Shown piece by piece: positions 50,940 to 61,181 of a stretch of 64,000 nucleotides of DNA (positions within the stretch are counted from its first letter, which is position 1; every line of letters begins with the position of its first letter). Below the pieces are notes generated by a model. That model was not told where the DNA came from and made no database searches. It saw only the letters and a program-made list of their open reading frames with translations. The position numbers were made by a program, and so were the translations under genes. This DNA is from Achromobacter sp. Bel (GTDB taxonomy: Bacteria; Pseudomonadota; Gammaproteobacteria; Burkholderiales; Burkholderiaceae_B), in the NCBI RefSeq assembly GCF_012928505.1, contig NZ_JABBJN010000006.1, positions 1 through 64,000 of the forward strand, written 5' to 3'.

Positions 50940-51641
50940 TTAGTTAGAAGCCGACAGCGAGGCAATTTCAACGCGAGCACCGCCGCCCATCGTGGACGAG
51001 ACGGCCAGCTTGCGCAGGTAAATGCCCTTGGCAGCTGCGGGACGAGCCTTTTGCAGGGCGTCGACCAGAGCGGCCAGGTTGGTTTGCAGCTGTTCCACGC
51101 CGAACGACGCACGGCCGATCGTTGCGTGGATGATGCCAGCCTTGTCGGTGCGGTACTGAACCTGACCGGCCTTGGCGTTCTTGACAGCGGTCGCGACGTC
51201 AGGCGTCACGGTGCCGACCTTCGGGTTCGGCATCAGGCCACGGGGACCCAGGATCTGGCCCAGGGCACCCACGACACGCATCGTGTCGGGCGAAGCGATG
51301 ACCACGTCAAAGTCCATTTGACCGGCCTTGATCTGGTCAGCCAGGTCGTCCAGGCCAACGATGTCGGCGCCGGCGGCCTTGGCGGCCTCAGCCTTTTCGC
51401 CTTGGGCGAACACGGCCACGCGGACCGACTTGCCGGTGCCGGCGGGCAGAACGACCGAGCCGCGAACCAGTTGGTCCGACTTCTTCGGGTCGATGCCGAG
51501 CTGCACAGCCACGTCAATGGATTCATTGAACTTGGCGACAGCGGTTTCCTTGACCAGCGTCAGGGCTTCAGCGACCGGGTACAGCTTGGTGCGGTCGATC
51601 TTTTGTGCAATAGCGGCGGCGCGCTTGGACAGTTTTGCCAT
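50940..51641 (-). CDS. rplA: 50S ribosomal protein L1
   Basis: 233-aa stalk protein guiding the exit of deacylated tRNA; in E. coli it represses the rplKA transcript. Conserved pieces are [20 protein letters not shown], the hinge and [20 protein letters not shown]. It follows rplK with a 2-base gap. Confidence 0.98.
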   Translation of the reverse strand: MAKLSKRAAAIAQKIDRTKLYPVAEALTLVKETAVAKFNESIDVAVQLGIDPKKSDQLVRGSVVLPAGTGKSVRVAVFAQGEKAEAAKAAGADIVGLDDLADQIKAGQMDFDVVIASPDTMRVVGALGQILGPRGLMPNPKVGTVTPDVATAVKNAKAGQVQYRTDKAGIIHATIGRASFGVEQLQTNLAALVDALQKARPAAAKGIYLRKLAVSSTMGGGARVEIASLSASN

Positions 51642-51643
51642 GA

Positions 51644-52075
51644 TTAGATCCCCTCAACCGTGATGCCCATGCTGCGGGCGCTGCCAGCGATCGTGCGCAC
51701 AGCGGCGTCCAGATCAGCGGCGGTCAGATCGGGGCCCTTGGCCTTGGCGATTTCTTCAGCTTGAGCGCGGGTCAGCGTGCCGACCTTGTCGGTATGCGGC
51801 TTGGCCGAACCCTTTTGCACGCCAGCAGCCTTCTTGATGAGGACCGTCGCGGGCGGGGTCTTCATGATGAAGGTGAAGCTCTTGTCCGCGAAAGCGGTGA
51901 TCACCACCGGAATCGGCAGACCAGGCTCCATGCCTTGGGTCTTGGCGTTGAACGCCTTGCAGAATTCCATGATGTTCAGGCCGCGTTGACCCAATGCCGG
52001 GCCAATCGGGGGGGAGGGGTTAGCCTTACCAGCCGGTACTTGCAGCTTGATAAAGCCGACGATCTTCTTCGCCAT
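51644..52075 (-). CDS. rplK: 50S ribosomal protein L11
   Basis: 143-aa GTPase-centre protein, needed for RelA activation and target of thiopeptide antibiotics. N-terminal domain with [20 protein letters not shown] and the C-terminal 23S RNA-binding part [17 protein letters not shown]. The proline-rich helix is wild type. Follows nusG by 63 bases. Confidence 0.98.
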   Translation of the reverse strand: MAKKIVGFIKLQVPAGKANPSPPIGPALGQRGLNIMEFCKAFNAKTQGMEPGLPIPVVITAFADKSFTFIMKTPPATVLIKKAAGVQKGSAKPHTDKVGTLTRAQAEEIAKAKGPDLTAADLDAAVRTIAGSARSMGITVEGI

Positions 52076-52138
52076 GCTTTGCTCCTTGCGGGTTATATCG
52101 CCCGGACCTTACTGGCCTGGGCTCCCCGGGGGTTGAAA

Positions 52139-52672
52139 TCAGGTCTTTTCGACCTGGCTGAAATCGAGTTCGACGGGTGTGGCACGACCAAAAATGGTGA
52201 CCGACACGCGCACCTTGCTCTTTTCGTAATTGACTTCTTCGACGTTGCCGTTGAAGTCCGCAAACGGACCTTCCTTGACCCGAACCATCTCGCCCACTTC
52301 GAACAAAATCTTGGGGCGGGGTTTCTCGACACCCTCTTCCATCTGGGAGAGGATCTTCTCGACTTCCTTTTCGGAAATCGGGGTCGGACGGTTGCCCGAG
52401 CCACCCAAAAAGCCGGTGACGCGGTTCGTATTCTTGACCAAATGCCACGTTTCGTCGGTCAGATCCATTTCAACCAGGACATAACCAGGGAAAATACGGC
52501 GTTCGGTGATCGACTTCTGTCCACCCTTGACCTCGACGACTTCTTCGGAGGGCACAAGGATTCGGCCGAAAGACGTTTGCAAGGCCGCGCGCTCGATGCG
52601 CTCAATCAGGGCCTTGTGAACACTCTTTTCCATGCCGGAGTACACATGGACGACATACCAACGCTTACTCAT
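52139..52672 (-). CDS. nusG: Transcription termination/antitermination factor NusG
   Basis: 177-aa elongation factor linking RNA polymerase to Rho or to the ribosome through S10. NGN domain starts [20 protein letters not shown]; the C-terminal KOW domain has [20 protein letters not shown]. Length is normal; it lies 9 bases after secE and shares its transcript. Confidence 0.98.
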   Translation of the reverse strand: MSKRWYVVHVYSGMEKSVHKALIERIERAALQTSFGRILVPSEEVVEVKGGQKSITERRIFPGYVLVEMDLTDETWHLVKNTNRVTGFLGGSGNRPTPISEKEVEKILSQMEEGVEKPRPKILFEVGEMVRVKEGPFADFNGNVEEVNYEKSKVRVSVTIFGRATPVELDFSQVEKT

Positions 52673-52681
52673 TCGCCGTCC

Positions 52682-53062
52682 TTATTTCCAGCCCAACAAC
52701 AGGCCGTAAAGAATCCATTCGATGCCCTTGTCGAGCACCCACATGAAAATGCCCATGACCGCCACGAACGCAAAAACGATACCCGTCATCTGGGTCGTTT
52801 CCTTGCGGGTGGGCCACGCGACACGCTTGACTTCGTTGTAGGACTCGTTGGCAAAGCTCAGGGTGCGGCGGCCGGGCTCGCTGAACCAGGCGATCACCGC
52901 AGCGATCACGAGGCCGCCGACGAACACGCCGACACGAGCAGGCATCGGCTGTGCGCTAAGCACGGAAAACCCGACGATGCCAGCAATAACGACGAGAACC
53001 GCCAGCCCGAGCTTGACCCGGTCGGCGGTACTGGTTACGGTTTCTACGCTGGTATTAGACAT
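52682..53062 (-). CDS. secE: Preprotein translocase subunit SecE
   Basis: 126-aa inner-membrane subunit that clamps SecY. Three predicted helices (about 18-36, 43-61 and 92-115) as in E. coli, with the conserved cytoplasmic amphipathic stretch NESYNEVKRVAWPTRKETTQ before the last helix. It is followed by nusG, the classical pair, and preceded on the transcript by tRNA-Trp. Confidence 0.97.
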   Translation of the reverse strand: MSNTSVETVTSTADRVKLGLAVLVVIAGIVGFSVLSAQPMPARVGVFVGGLVIAAVIAWFSEPGRRTLSFANESYNEVKRVAWPTRKETTQMTGIVFAFVAVMGIFMWVLDKGIEWILYGLLLGWK

Positions 53063-53126
53063 ATTGCGACGCGAGCCGCCGTGAATGCGTAACTCGCGAT
53101 GATCTCCCGCGGGTTTATCCTGGCGG

Positions 53127-53202
53127 TGGCAGGGGCAGTAGGAATCGAACCTACAACCTTCGGTTTTGGAGACCGACGCTCTGCCAATTGAGCTATGCCC
53201 CT
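53127..53202 (-). tRNA. tRNA-Trp (CCA)
   Basis: 76-base cloverleaf with encoded CCA; acceptor AGGGGCA/TGCCCCT, anticodon loop CTCCAAA, T loop GGTTCGATTCC. It lies just ahead of secE, as in E. coli tufB-type clusters. Confidence 0.97.
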
Positions 53203-53315
53203 AAAACACTACTGGCTTGCACTACATTCACTGACTTCCCCGACCGCTCAAAACCGCTTTTTCAAGCTATTCGGCGCAAATGATCGCGGAGCCAAACATC
53301 ATAACACTTTTACGG

Positions 53316-53353
53316 CAAAAATGGGTAGAGGGACTTTTCGTCCACTCTACCCA
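53316..53353 (-). terminator. Rho-independent terminator after the second tuf
   Basis: Stem TGGGTAGAG/CTCTACCCA (53322-53330 with 53345-53353), extended by GGAC/GTCC inside, followed by TTTTT on the minus strand. It separates the tRNA-tuf unit from the tRNA-Trp-secE-nusG unit. A TATGAT on the minus strand shortly after may be the -10 of the next unit, but no fitting -35 is seen. Confidence 0.9.
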
Positions 53354-53365
53354 CTTGGGTATTGC

Positions 53366-54556
<1,191 letters not shown>

Positions 54557-54612
54557 GGCTGACTCCTGACCTGGATTGCGCTTCAGACTGAAGAAAAGAA
54601 CTTGGAAATTTG

Positions 54613-54687
<75 letters not shown>

Positions 54688-54699
54688 ATTTAAAAATCT

Positions 54700-54773
54700 T
54701 GGAGCGGGTGAAGGGAATCGAACCCTCGTCGTAAGCTTGGAAGGCTTCTGCTCTACCATTGAGCTACACCCGC
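54700..54773 (-). tRNA. tRNA-Gly (TCC)
   Basis: 74 bases with encoded CCA; acceptor GCGGGTG/CACCCGC, anticodon loop CTTCCAA, T loop GTTCGATTC. Twelve bases from tRNA-Thr. Confidence 0.96.
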
Positions 54774-54917
54774 GGCATACCCATTCACCTTCTCTTTCCC
54801 AAACCCTCAAAATCAAGGCCCGGAGAACCTTACAACCTTCTTTACGAAGGTCGCCCAGTTCCCTAGGCCTAATTTAAAATCCAGGCAGACATCGCCTGGA
54901 TTCAAGAGTTGGGTCTC

Positions 54918-55004
54918 TGGTGGAGGAGATTGGATTCGAACCAATGTAGGCGCAAGGCCAACAGATTTACAGTCTGCCCCCTTTAACCACTCGGGCACCC
55001 CTCC
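54918..55004 (-). tRNA. tRNA-Tyr (GTA)
   Basis: 87 bases, class II with a long variable arm, encoded CCA; acceptor GGAGGGG/CTCCTCC with one G-T pair, anticodon loop CTGTAAA. First gene of the tRNA-tuf transcript. Confidence 0.96.
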
Positions 55005-55019
55005 AGCGGAGAACTTGAG

Positions 55020-55048
55020 ATTATGAACACTTTCAAATCCGGTGTCAA
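55020..55048 (-). promoter_or_regulatory. Strong sigma-70 promoter of the tRNA-Tyr/Gly/Thr-tuf unit
   Basis: TTGACA (55043-55048), 17-base spacer, CATAAT (55020-55025). Transcription would start near 55013, about nine bases before the mature tRNA-Tyr. Confidence 0.88.
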
Positions 55049-55116
55049 ACCCTTCGGATGAAAATCTTCAAAACTTTCGTTCAGCCACCCGCGTTTCCGC
55101 GCAGAGGGGGCGAAGC

Positions 55117-56280
55117 TTACAGGTTTCCGCGAATTGATGCACGCAAAAGTTGTGAATATTGGTCGGCGGTGAAAATAATGGGGTTGGTTCCCCCCGAGGG
55201 ATCCTCGCTGGCCATACGCCCTACCCGGTCGGCCTGGGCGTCGTCGATGCCGATTTCCGCCAGGGTGTGGGGAATGCCGACGGACTCGCGCAAACGCAGC
55301 ACCCAGTCCAGCACCGCCCCCGGACCGGTGCCCGGCAGATCCAGATAGCGGGCCAGCGCCTCAAGCCGGGGCGCCACCGCGTGCTGGTTGGCCTTCAACA
55401 CATAAGGCATCAGGATCGCGTTCAACATGCCGTGGTGCGCGTCGTATAGCGCGCCCAGCGGATGCGCCAGCGCGTGCATCGCGCCGAGCCCGCGCTGGAA
55501 GGCCGTGGCGCCCATGCTTGAGGCCACGAGCATCTGCTGACGGGCCTGGAGGTCCGTGCCGTCAGCCACGGCCTGCGGCAGGTATTCCTTGACCATCCGC
55601 ATGCCTTCGATGGCAATGCCGGCCGCCATCGGATGGAAGAACGGCGAACAGTACGCCTCCAGATTGTGCGACAGCGCGTCCATGCCGGTTGCCGCCGTGA
55701 TCTTCGGCGGCAGCCCCACCGTCAGCTCTGGGTCCAGGATGACGATGGCCGGCAGCATGCGGGCATGGAAAATGATGCGCTTGACCTGTGCGGCTTCGTC
55801 CGTGATGACCGATGCGCGGCCCACTTCGGACCCCGTGCCTGCGGTAGTGGGCACCGCCACCACAGGCGCCATCCCGGCCACGTTCACGCGCTGATAGTTG
55901 TCGCCGATATCCTCGAAGTCCCACAGCGGGCGCTTCTGGCCCACCATCAGCGCAATCGCCTTGGCCGCGTCCAGCGCCGAGCCGCCACCGAAAGCGATGA
56001 CACCGTCATGCCTACCCTGCTTATACGCGGCGACGCCGTCTTCGACATTGCGGCCCGTCGGGTTGCCCTTGACCTCGTGGAAGAGGCCACACTCCAAGCC
56101 AGCCTGGCGGCAGGCGCGCACGGCGTCGCCCACCATCGGCAATGCCGCAAGGCCCGGATCCGTGACAAGCAAGGGCCGCCGCATGCCGAGTTCTGCGCAC
56201 CAATCGGCAAGCTCCTTGACGCGGCCCGGCCCCGCCTTGATGGCGGTGGGGAAGTTCCAGTTGACGCTTGGCACAGTCAT
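55117..56280 (-). CDS. Iron-type alcohol dehydrogenase
   Basis: 387-aa NAD(P)-dependent oxidoreductase of the group-III (Fe-ADH) family. Cofactor motif AFGGGSALDAAKAIAL, then PTTAGTGSEVGRASVI and the metal-binding residues in GMDALSHNLEAY and AMHALAHPLGALYDAHHG (one aspartate and three histidines). Families with this fold act on ethanol, lactaldehyde, hydroxybutyrate or phosphonoacetaldehyde-like substrates; which one is unknown. It is the last gene of a four-gene operon with phosphatase, glutamine-synthetase-like and aldehyde dehydrogenase genes, so it probably links an alcohol and the aldehyde used by the latter. Confidence 0.92.
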   Translation of the reverse strand: MTVPSVNWNFPTAIKAGPGRVKELADWCAELGMRRPLLVTDPGLAALPMVGDAVRACRQAGLECGLFHEVKGNPTGRNVEDGVAAYKQGRHDGVIAFGGGSALDAAKAIALMVGQKRPLWDFEDIGDNYQRVNVAGMAPVVAVPTTAGTGSEVGRASVITDEAAQVKRIIFHARMLPAIVILDPELTVGLPPKITAATGMDALSHNLEAYCSPFFHPMAAGIAIEGMRMVKEYLPQAVADGTDLQARQQMLVASSMGATAFQRGLGAMHALAHPLGALYDAHHGMLNAILMPYVLKANQHAVAPRLEALARYLDLPGTGPGAVLDWVLRLRESVGIPHTLAEIGIDDAQADRVGRMASEDPSGGTNPIIFTADQYSQLLRASIRGNL

Positions 56281-56304
56281 GATTCGATTCCTGAAGGCGT
56301 CGGG

Positions 56305-57693
56305 TCAGACGCTGCGAAGATGAAAGGATTTGGCTTGCGTGAGCTGCTCGTAGCCGACGACCGACAAGGACACGCCACGCCCCGTGTTCTTGACGCCCGT
56401 CCACGCCAGCGCGGGGTCCAGGTAATCGCAACGGTTCATGAAGAAGGTACCGGTGCGCACTTGCCGGCCCAGCGTCAACGCAGCGTCTTCGTCTTGCGTG
56501 AACACCGCGGCCGTCAGTCCGTAGGGGCTGTCGTTCATCAACGCGACGGCCTCGTCGTCCGTGTCGACGGGCATGACGCCCACGACCGGACCGAAACATT
56601 CATCGTTCATGACACGCATGCGATGGTTTACTCGCGTAAGCAATGCGGGCGCGACGTAAGGCGAGCCATCGCTCGCATTACTGAAATGCGAGGGATCAAT
56701 CAGGTTTTGAGCGCCGGCCGACACGGCTTCTGCAACGACGTCGCGAATCTCGGCGGCGGCGCGGGCACGGACGACCGGCCCCAACGTCGTTTCGGGGTGC
56801 AGCGGATTGCCCAGTACGTAACCGTTTGTCAGCGCGACGGCCCGCTCGACAAATTCGTCGTACAGCGGCCGTGCGACGTAGATGCGCTGGATGCCGCAGC
56901 AGGATTGGCCCGAATTGAAGAAGGCGCCGTCGACCAGGGTCTCGACGGCGTGATCCAACTTGGCATCCGCGCGCACATAAGCCGGATCGTTGCCGCCCAG
57001 CTCCAGGCCTACCCCGATGAAGCGCCCCGCCGCGCTTTCCTCGACGATGCGTCCACCGCGAACCGATCCCGTGAACGACACGTAGCCGATCTCGGGCGCG
57101 CGGATCAGCCGCTGGACGGTGTCGTGGTTGGCATGCAGGTACTGGAACACGCCCTTGGGCGCGCCGGCGTCGCGGAAGGCGCGTTCGATCAGCTCGGCAC
57201 ACAGAGGCGTCTGGTCGGAGTGTTTCAGGATGACGGTATTGCCCGCCATCAAAGCGGGGACGATGCTGTTCACCGCCGTCAGCAAGGGGTAGTTCCAGGG
57301 CGCGACGGTCAGGGCGACGCCGATGGGCTCACGACTGATGAAGCGGGTGAAGCCCGCCTGATCGGGCACGCGCAGGGGCGCCAGCGCCGCGTCGGCGATC
57401 GATATCATGTGGCGCGCCCGCGCTTCGAAGCCCGCGACCTCGCCCGGCGTGTAGCGCAAGGGGCGCCCCATCTGGATCGTGATGGCCCGCGCGATCTCGT
57501 CCTTGGCGGCCACGAAACGGTCGACGGCCGCCGACACGATGCGCCCCCGTTCGCCCACGCCTAGCGCCTGCCAGGCGGCTTGCGCGGATTGGGCTTGCGC
57601 CAGTGCCTGCGCGATCTGCGCGTCGCTGGCATAGGCGCGGCGCACGACCTCGCGCCCGTCAATGGGACTGATGGTGATGAGTTCCTGGGTCAT
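56305..57693 (-). CDS. Aldehyde dehydrogenase
   Basis: 462-aa NAD(P)-dependent enzyme. Cofactor-side motif LTVAPWNYPLLTAV, catalytic glutamate in ELGGNDPAYV and the nucleophilic cysteine in NSGQSCCGIQ, where a second cysteine is adjacent. The C-terminal region has DECFGPVVGVMPVDTDDEAV. The ATG at 57693 has AGGG upstream; a TTG five codons earlier is less likely. Between a glutamine-synthetase-like gene (29 bases) and the iron-type alcohol dehydrogenase (24 bases), which recalls the gamma-glutamyl aldehyde dehydrogenase PuuC of the putrescine pathway. Confidence 0.92.
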   Translation of the reverse strand: MTQELITISPIDGREVVRRAYASDAQIAQALAQAQSAQAAWQALGVGERGRIVSAAVDRFVAAKDEIARAITIQMGRPLRYTPGEVAGFEARARHMISIADAALAPLRVPDQAGFTRFISREPIGVALTVAPWNYPLLTAVNSIVPALMAGNTVILKHSDQTPLCAELIERAFRDAGAPKGVFQYLHANHDTVQRLIRAPEIGYVSFTGSVRGGRIVEESAAGRFIGVGLELGGNDPAYVRADAKLDHAVETLVDGAFFNSGQSCCGIQRIYVARPLYDEFVERAVALTNGYVLGNPLHPETTLGPVVRARAAAEIRDVVAEAVSAGAQNLIDPSHFSNASDGSPYVAPALLTRVNHRMRVMNDECFGPVVGVMPVDTDDEAVALMNDSPYGLTAAVFTQDEDAALTLGRQVRTGTFFMNRCDYLDPALAWTGVKNTGRGVSLSVVGYEQLTQAKSFHLRSV

Positions 57694-57722
57694 GGTGGCC
57701 CTATGCAAGCGGTTGGACGGGA

Positions 57723-59108
57723 TCAGATGATTTCAAAGTAGCGTGCCAGTTCCCAGTCGGTCACGTGCCGCCGGAATTGCCGTTCTTCCCATTCGCGCGT
57801 CGCGGCATAGTGCTCGACGAAGGGATCGCCAAACAGATGGCGGGCCGCTTCGGAGCCGCGCAAGCGTTGCGCCGCCTCCCACAACGTCGTGGGCAGGTGC
57901 AGATGGGCCGGAAATTTCTGGGTATAGGCGTTGCCTTGCACCATGGGTTCGGGCTTGAGCCCTTGCTCGATGCCGTACAGGCCCGAGGCCAGCGCAGCGG
58001 ACAGCGCCAGGTAGGGATTGGCGTCCGCCGAGCCGATGCGCACCTCGACGCGCTGCGACTTGTCGCTGCCCGGAATGAGGCGCAGCGCGGTGGTGCGGTT
58101 TTCCATGCCCCAGGTGGCGTCCAGCGGCGCCCAATAACCGGGTACCAGGCGCGAATAGCTGTTGATCGTCTGCGCGTACAGCGCCATGAACTCGGGCAGG
58201 TAGCGCTGGACGCCCGCCATGAAGGACGTCTGCGCCGCGCTCATGCCGTGCGGCTGCGATTCGTCATAGAAGGCCGACCGACCGCTTTTCCTGTCGCGCA
58301 GCGACAAATGGATGTGGCCGCTTTGGCCGGGATGGTCATGCGACCATTTGGCCATGAAGGTCGCCATCAGGCCGTTCTGCTGCGCCAGGGCTTTCGTGAA
58401 CGTCTTGAACAGGAACGCCTTGTCCCCGGCGGCGGCGGCCTGGTCCACCGCGATGGCCGCTTCCAGCACGCCCGGCCCGGTTTCGGTGTGCAGGCCTTCG
58501 ATCGGCATGTCCATGCGTTCGCACATGTCCAGCAGCTTGCGGTAGAAATCGCCCTCGACGGTGCTGCGCAGCATGGAATAACCGAAATTGCCCGGCGTCC
58601 AGTTCTCCATGTTGCGGTAGTTTTTCGCGCGGACCGAATGCGGTGTTTCGCGAAACATGAAGAATTCGTATTCCAGCGCGGCATAGACGTCGTACCCCAT
58701 GCCCGCGGCCCGGTCCAGCGTGCGATGCAGCAGCCGGCGCGGACAGATGGCGCCGGCATCCCCTTCGAATTCGGCCAGGAACAACAGCATGTCTTCGCCG
58801 CCGGGCCCCTGCTCCAGCGGCAGCCGGCGCCCGGTCTGTGGCACGATGCGCAACTTGGCGTCTGGGTAGGCGGTGTGCCAGCCGGTGTACTTGGTGTTGT
58901 CGTAGAGCTGGTCGTCCAGGTCCCAGCCGAACACCACGTCGCAGAACGCCAGGCCGGAGCGCAACGCGCCCAGGAACTTGTCGCGCCGCAGGTACTTGCC
59001 CAACATGACGCCGTCGACGTCGGACAGGCCCACCTTGATATGCGAGAGCGGGCTGGCTTGCACCAGCCGCTCTGCGTCTTCCACCGTTGCTACCCCTAGT
59101 GCATGCAT
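57723..59108 (-). CDS. Glutamine synthetase-like gamma-glutamyl ligase (PuuA/GlnA-type)
   Basis: 461-aa member of the glutamine synthetase fold, class close to gamma-glutamylputrescine synthetase. N-terminal beta-grasp region HIKVGLSDVDGVMLGKYLRR; catalytic domain with ALEYEFFMFRET, GHIHLSLRDRKSG and the arginine-rich ENRTTALRLIPGSDKSQRVE. Enzymes of this branch join glutamate to an amine such as putrescine, ethanolamine or isopropylamine using ATP. Start ATG has AGGTGA upstream. It precedes the aldehyde dehydrogenase, so gamma-glutamylation followed by oxidation is plausible; the amine is not known. Confidence 0.9.
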   Translation of the reverse strand: MHALGVATVEDAERLVQASPLSHIKVGLSDVDGVMLGKYLRRDKFLGALRSGLAFCDVVFGWDLDDQLYDNTKYTGWHTAYPDAKLRIVPQTGRRLPLEQGPGGEDMLLFLAEFEGDAGAICPRRLLHRTLDRAAGMGYDVYAALEYEFFMFRETPHSVRAKNYRNMENWTPGNFGYSMLRSTVEGDFYRKLLDMCERMDMPIEGLHTETGPGVLEAAIAVDQAAAAGDKAFLFKTFTKALAQQNGLMATFMAKWSHDHPGQSGHIHLSLRDRKSGRSAFYDESQPHGMSAAQTSFMAGVQRYLPEFMALYAQTINSYSRLVPGYWAPLDATWGMENRTTALRLIPGSDKSQRVEVRIGSADANPYLALSAALASGLYGIEQGLKPEPMVQGNAYTQKFPAHLHLPTTLWEAAQRLRGSEAARHLFGDPFVEHYAATREWEERQFRRHVTDWELARYFEII

Positions 59109-59166
59109 GCTCGTTCACCTTTGTGGCTGAAGCGTTGCGTTGACCTGCGGGCGGGCGGCGCGGCGT

Positions 59167-59973
59167 TCAGTTCATGGCCGCCCCCAGCACCCGCATCGCC
59201 TGGCGATGCAGCTGCGGCGTGGCGGCCGCGACGACGCGGCCCTGCGATTCGAGGCTGAGCGGCTGCCCAGACCAATCGGTGATGACGCCGCCCGCGCCTT
59301 CGATCACGGGCATCAGCGCCAGATAGTCATAGGGTTGCAGGCCGGCTTCGACCACCAGGTCGACATGGCCGCTGGCCAGCAGCCCGTAGCTGTAGCAATC
59401 GCCCCCGTAGCGGCGCATGCGCGCAGCGCGGGTCAAGGCGTCGAAAGCCGCCAGTTCGGCGCCTTCGAAGATGTCGGGCGAAGTGGCGTACAGGATCGCG
59501 TCGCGCAGTTCGGTGCAGGCGCTGGCCTGGCAGACGTCGCCATTCAGCCGCGCGGGCGAATCGGCCGCACCGATCCAGCGTTCCTGCAGCATGGGGATGT
59601 CGATCAGGCCCAGCACCGGGCGCCCCCGGTGCAGCAGCGCCAGCAAGGTGCCCCACAAGGGGTTGCCCGAAATGAAGGCGCGCGTGCCGTCGATGGGATC
59701 CAGCGACCACACGAGGTCGGCCTCGGTGTGCAGCGCGCCGAACTCTTCGCCAAAGATGCCGTGGTGGGGATAGTGCTGCGCGATCGCGTCGCGCAGCGCG
59801 GCCTCGACCTCGCGGTCGGCCTGCGTGACGGGGCTTTCGTCGGCCTTGGTGTCAACGGACAGCGGGTGCCGGAACCACTTTCGGGACAAGGGCCGAACGC
59901 GGTCCGCGAGCGTTTGCGCGAATGAGGAATATTCGGCCAATTGCTGCGCCGGCAGCGCGGCGGAGGTTTGCAT
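59167..59973 (-). CDS. Inositol monophosphatase family phosphatase (HisN-like)
   Basis: 268-aa metal-dependent phosphatase. The three metal-site motifs are present: GIFGEEFGAL, DPIDGTRAF and, near the C-terminus, GGDCYSYGLLASGHVDLVVE with LQPYDYLALMPVIEGAGG. The GGDCY-Y motif and the QPYDYLAL site are characteristic of HisN-type histidinol-phosphate phosphatases rather than SuhB. The ATG at 59973 has GGAG eight bases upstream. It is the first gene of the operon, divergent from the phosphonate-type transporter, so it may dephosphorylate an intermediate of the pathway instead of serving histidine synthesis. Confidence 0.9.
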   Translation of the reverse strand: MQTSAALPAQQLAEYSSFAQTLADRVRPLSRKWFRHPLSVDTKADESPVTQADREVEAALRDAIAQHYPHHGIFGEEFGALHTEADLVWSLDPIDGTRAFISGNPLWGTLLALLHRGRPVLGLIDIPMLQERWIGAADSPARLNGDVCQASACTELRDAILYATSPDIFEGAELAAFDALTRAARMRRYGGDCYSYGLLASGHVDLVVEAGLQPYDYLALMPVIEGAGGVITDWSGQPLSLESQGRVVAAATPQLHRQAMRVLGAAMN

Positions 59974-60123
59974 CACAGTGCTCCCAGGGGTTTTTCCAGT
60001 CTAGACACGTTGCCCCAAATTTGCAAATATACCTAAAACTGCAACCTCACCCTTATCCGGGAAGGTCGCCGTCCGCATCAGTAGCTCGCACCGTTGCCGT
60101 GTATTCCCCACCGGAGTTCCATC

Positions 60124-61134
60124 ATGCAATGTATGAAGAAGCTTAGCGTTGTGGTTGCAGTAATTTCCCTAGGTGTCGCGCACGTCGCCCACGCTGGCCC
60201 CATCACCGTCTACACCGCGCTGGAGGAAGACGAGATCGCGGCCTATCTGAAGGCGGCCAACGCGGCCATGCCGGACGTGAAAGTCAACGTGCTGCGCCTG
60301 TCTACCGGCGACCTGGGCGCCCGGCTGATCGCCGAAGCCGCGAATCCCCAGCAGGACGTGATATGGGGCTTTGCCGTCAGCAACATGCTGGATCCGCGCT
60401 TGCAGAACCTGCTTGAGCCCTATGCGGCCAAAGGCATCGACGCCCTTCCCGCCCAGTACAAGGGCGCGGACAACAAGTGGTTCGCCGCCACCGGCTACGT
60501 CGCTGCGTTCTGTGTAAACACCGATCGGTTGAAGTCCAAGAACCTGCCTATGCCGACGTCTTGGGAAGACCTGGCGAACCCGGCCTATAAGGGCGAGATC
60601 GTCATCCCCAGCCCGGCCGCCTCTGGCACCGGCTACCTGCAAATCGTGGCGTTGCTGCAGGGCCTGGGCAAGGAAAAGGGATGGGCGCTGCTGAAGGACC
60701 TGGACAAGAACGTGGCGCAGTACACGCCGTCGGGATCGCGCCCCTGCAAGATGGCGCGCGCCGGTGAATACGCGATCGGCGTGTCGTTTGCCTTCCCCGC
60801 CATGCAGTCCATCGAAGAAGGCTACCCGGTCAAGATGGTGATCCCCAAACAGTGGGTGGGCTATGAGCTGGAGGCGTCCGGCTTGATGAAGACGGCGAAG
60901 AATCCCGCGGACGCCAAGCGCTTCCTGGATTGGACCCTGTCCGCGCAGGCGGGCGGCCTGTACAGCAAGTACAAGGAACTCGTCACCATCCCGGGCGCCG
61001 CCCCCAACAAAGCGGCCGAAGCGGCCGGCCTGCCCAAGGACCTGACCGCCGTGCTGTATCCGGTGGATTTCCAGAAGTCCGCCGCCGATCGCGACGCCAC
61101 GATCAAGACCTGGCAAGACACCATCAAGCGTTGA
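60124..61134 (+). CDS. ABC transporter substrate-binding protein, 2-aminoethylphosphonate type
   Basis: 336-aa periplasmic binding protein. Signal peptide (MKKLSVVVAVISLGVAHVAH) cleaves near AHA|GPITV. The mature part has VYTALEEDEIAAYLKAANAA, ANPQQDVIWGFAVSNM and the segment SPAASGTGYLQIVALLQGLG and QYTPSGSRPCKMARAGEYAI, which match the group annotated as 2-aminoethylphosphonate binding proteins. Start ATG at 60124 has GGAG seven bases upstream; the ATG three codons later is an alternative. It opens the transporter operon, divergent from the hisN-like operon. Confidence 0.88.
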   Translation: MQCMKKLSVVVAVISLGVAHVAHAGPITVYTALEEDEIAAYLKAANAAMPDVKVNVLRLSTGDLGARLIAEAANPQQDVIWGFAVSNMLDPRLQNLLEPYAAKGIDALPAQYKGADNKWFAATGYVAAFCVNTDRLKSKNLPMPTSWEDLANPAYKGEIVIPSPAASGTGYLQIVALLQGLGKEKGWALLKDLDKNVAQYTPSGSRPCKMARAGEYAIGVSFAFPAMQSIEEGYPVKMVIPKQWVGYELEASGLMKTAKNPADAKRFLDWTLSAQAGGLYSKYKELVTIPGAAPNKAAEAAGLPKDLTAVLYPVDFQKSAADRDATIKTWQDTIKR

Positions 61135-61181
61135 GGCAGGCGCGGCGGGCCCGCCCGCCGCCCTAGCGTCCGGGAGACGCC

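Noticed and set aside
53203-53315. Promoter for the tRNA-Trp-secE-nusG unit
   Set aside because: A TATGAT is present on the minus strand but no -35 at a fitting distance, and the site overlaps the tuf terminator; not strong enough to list.
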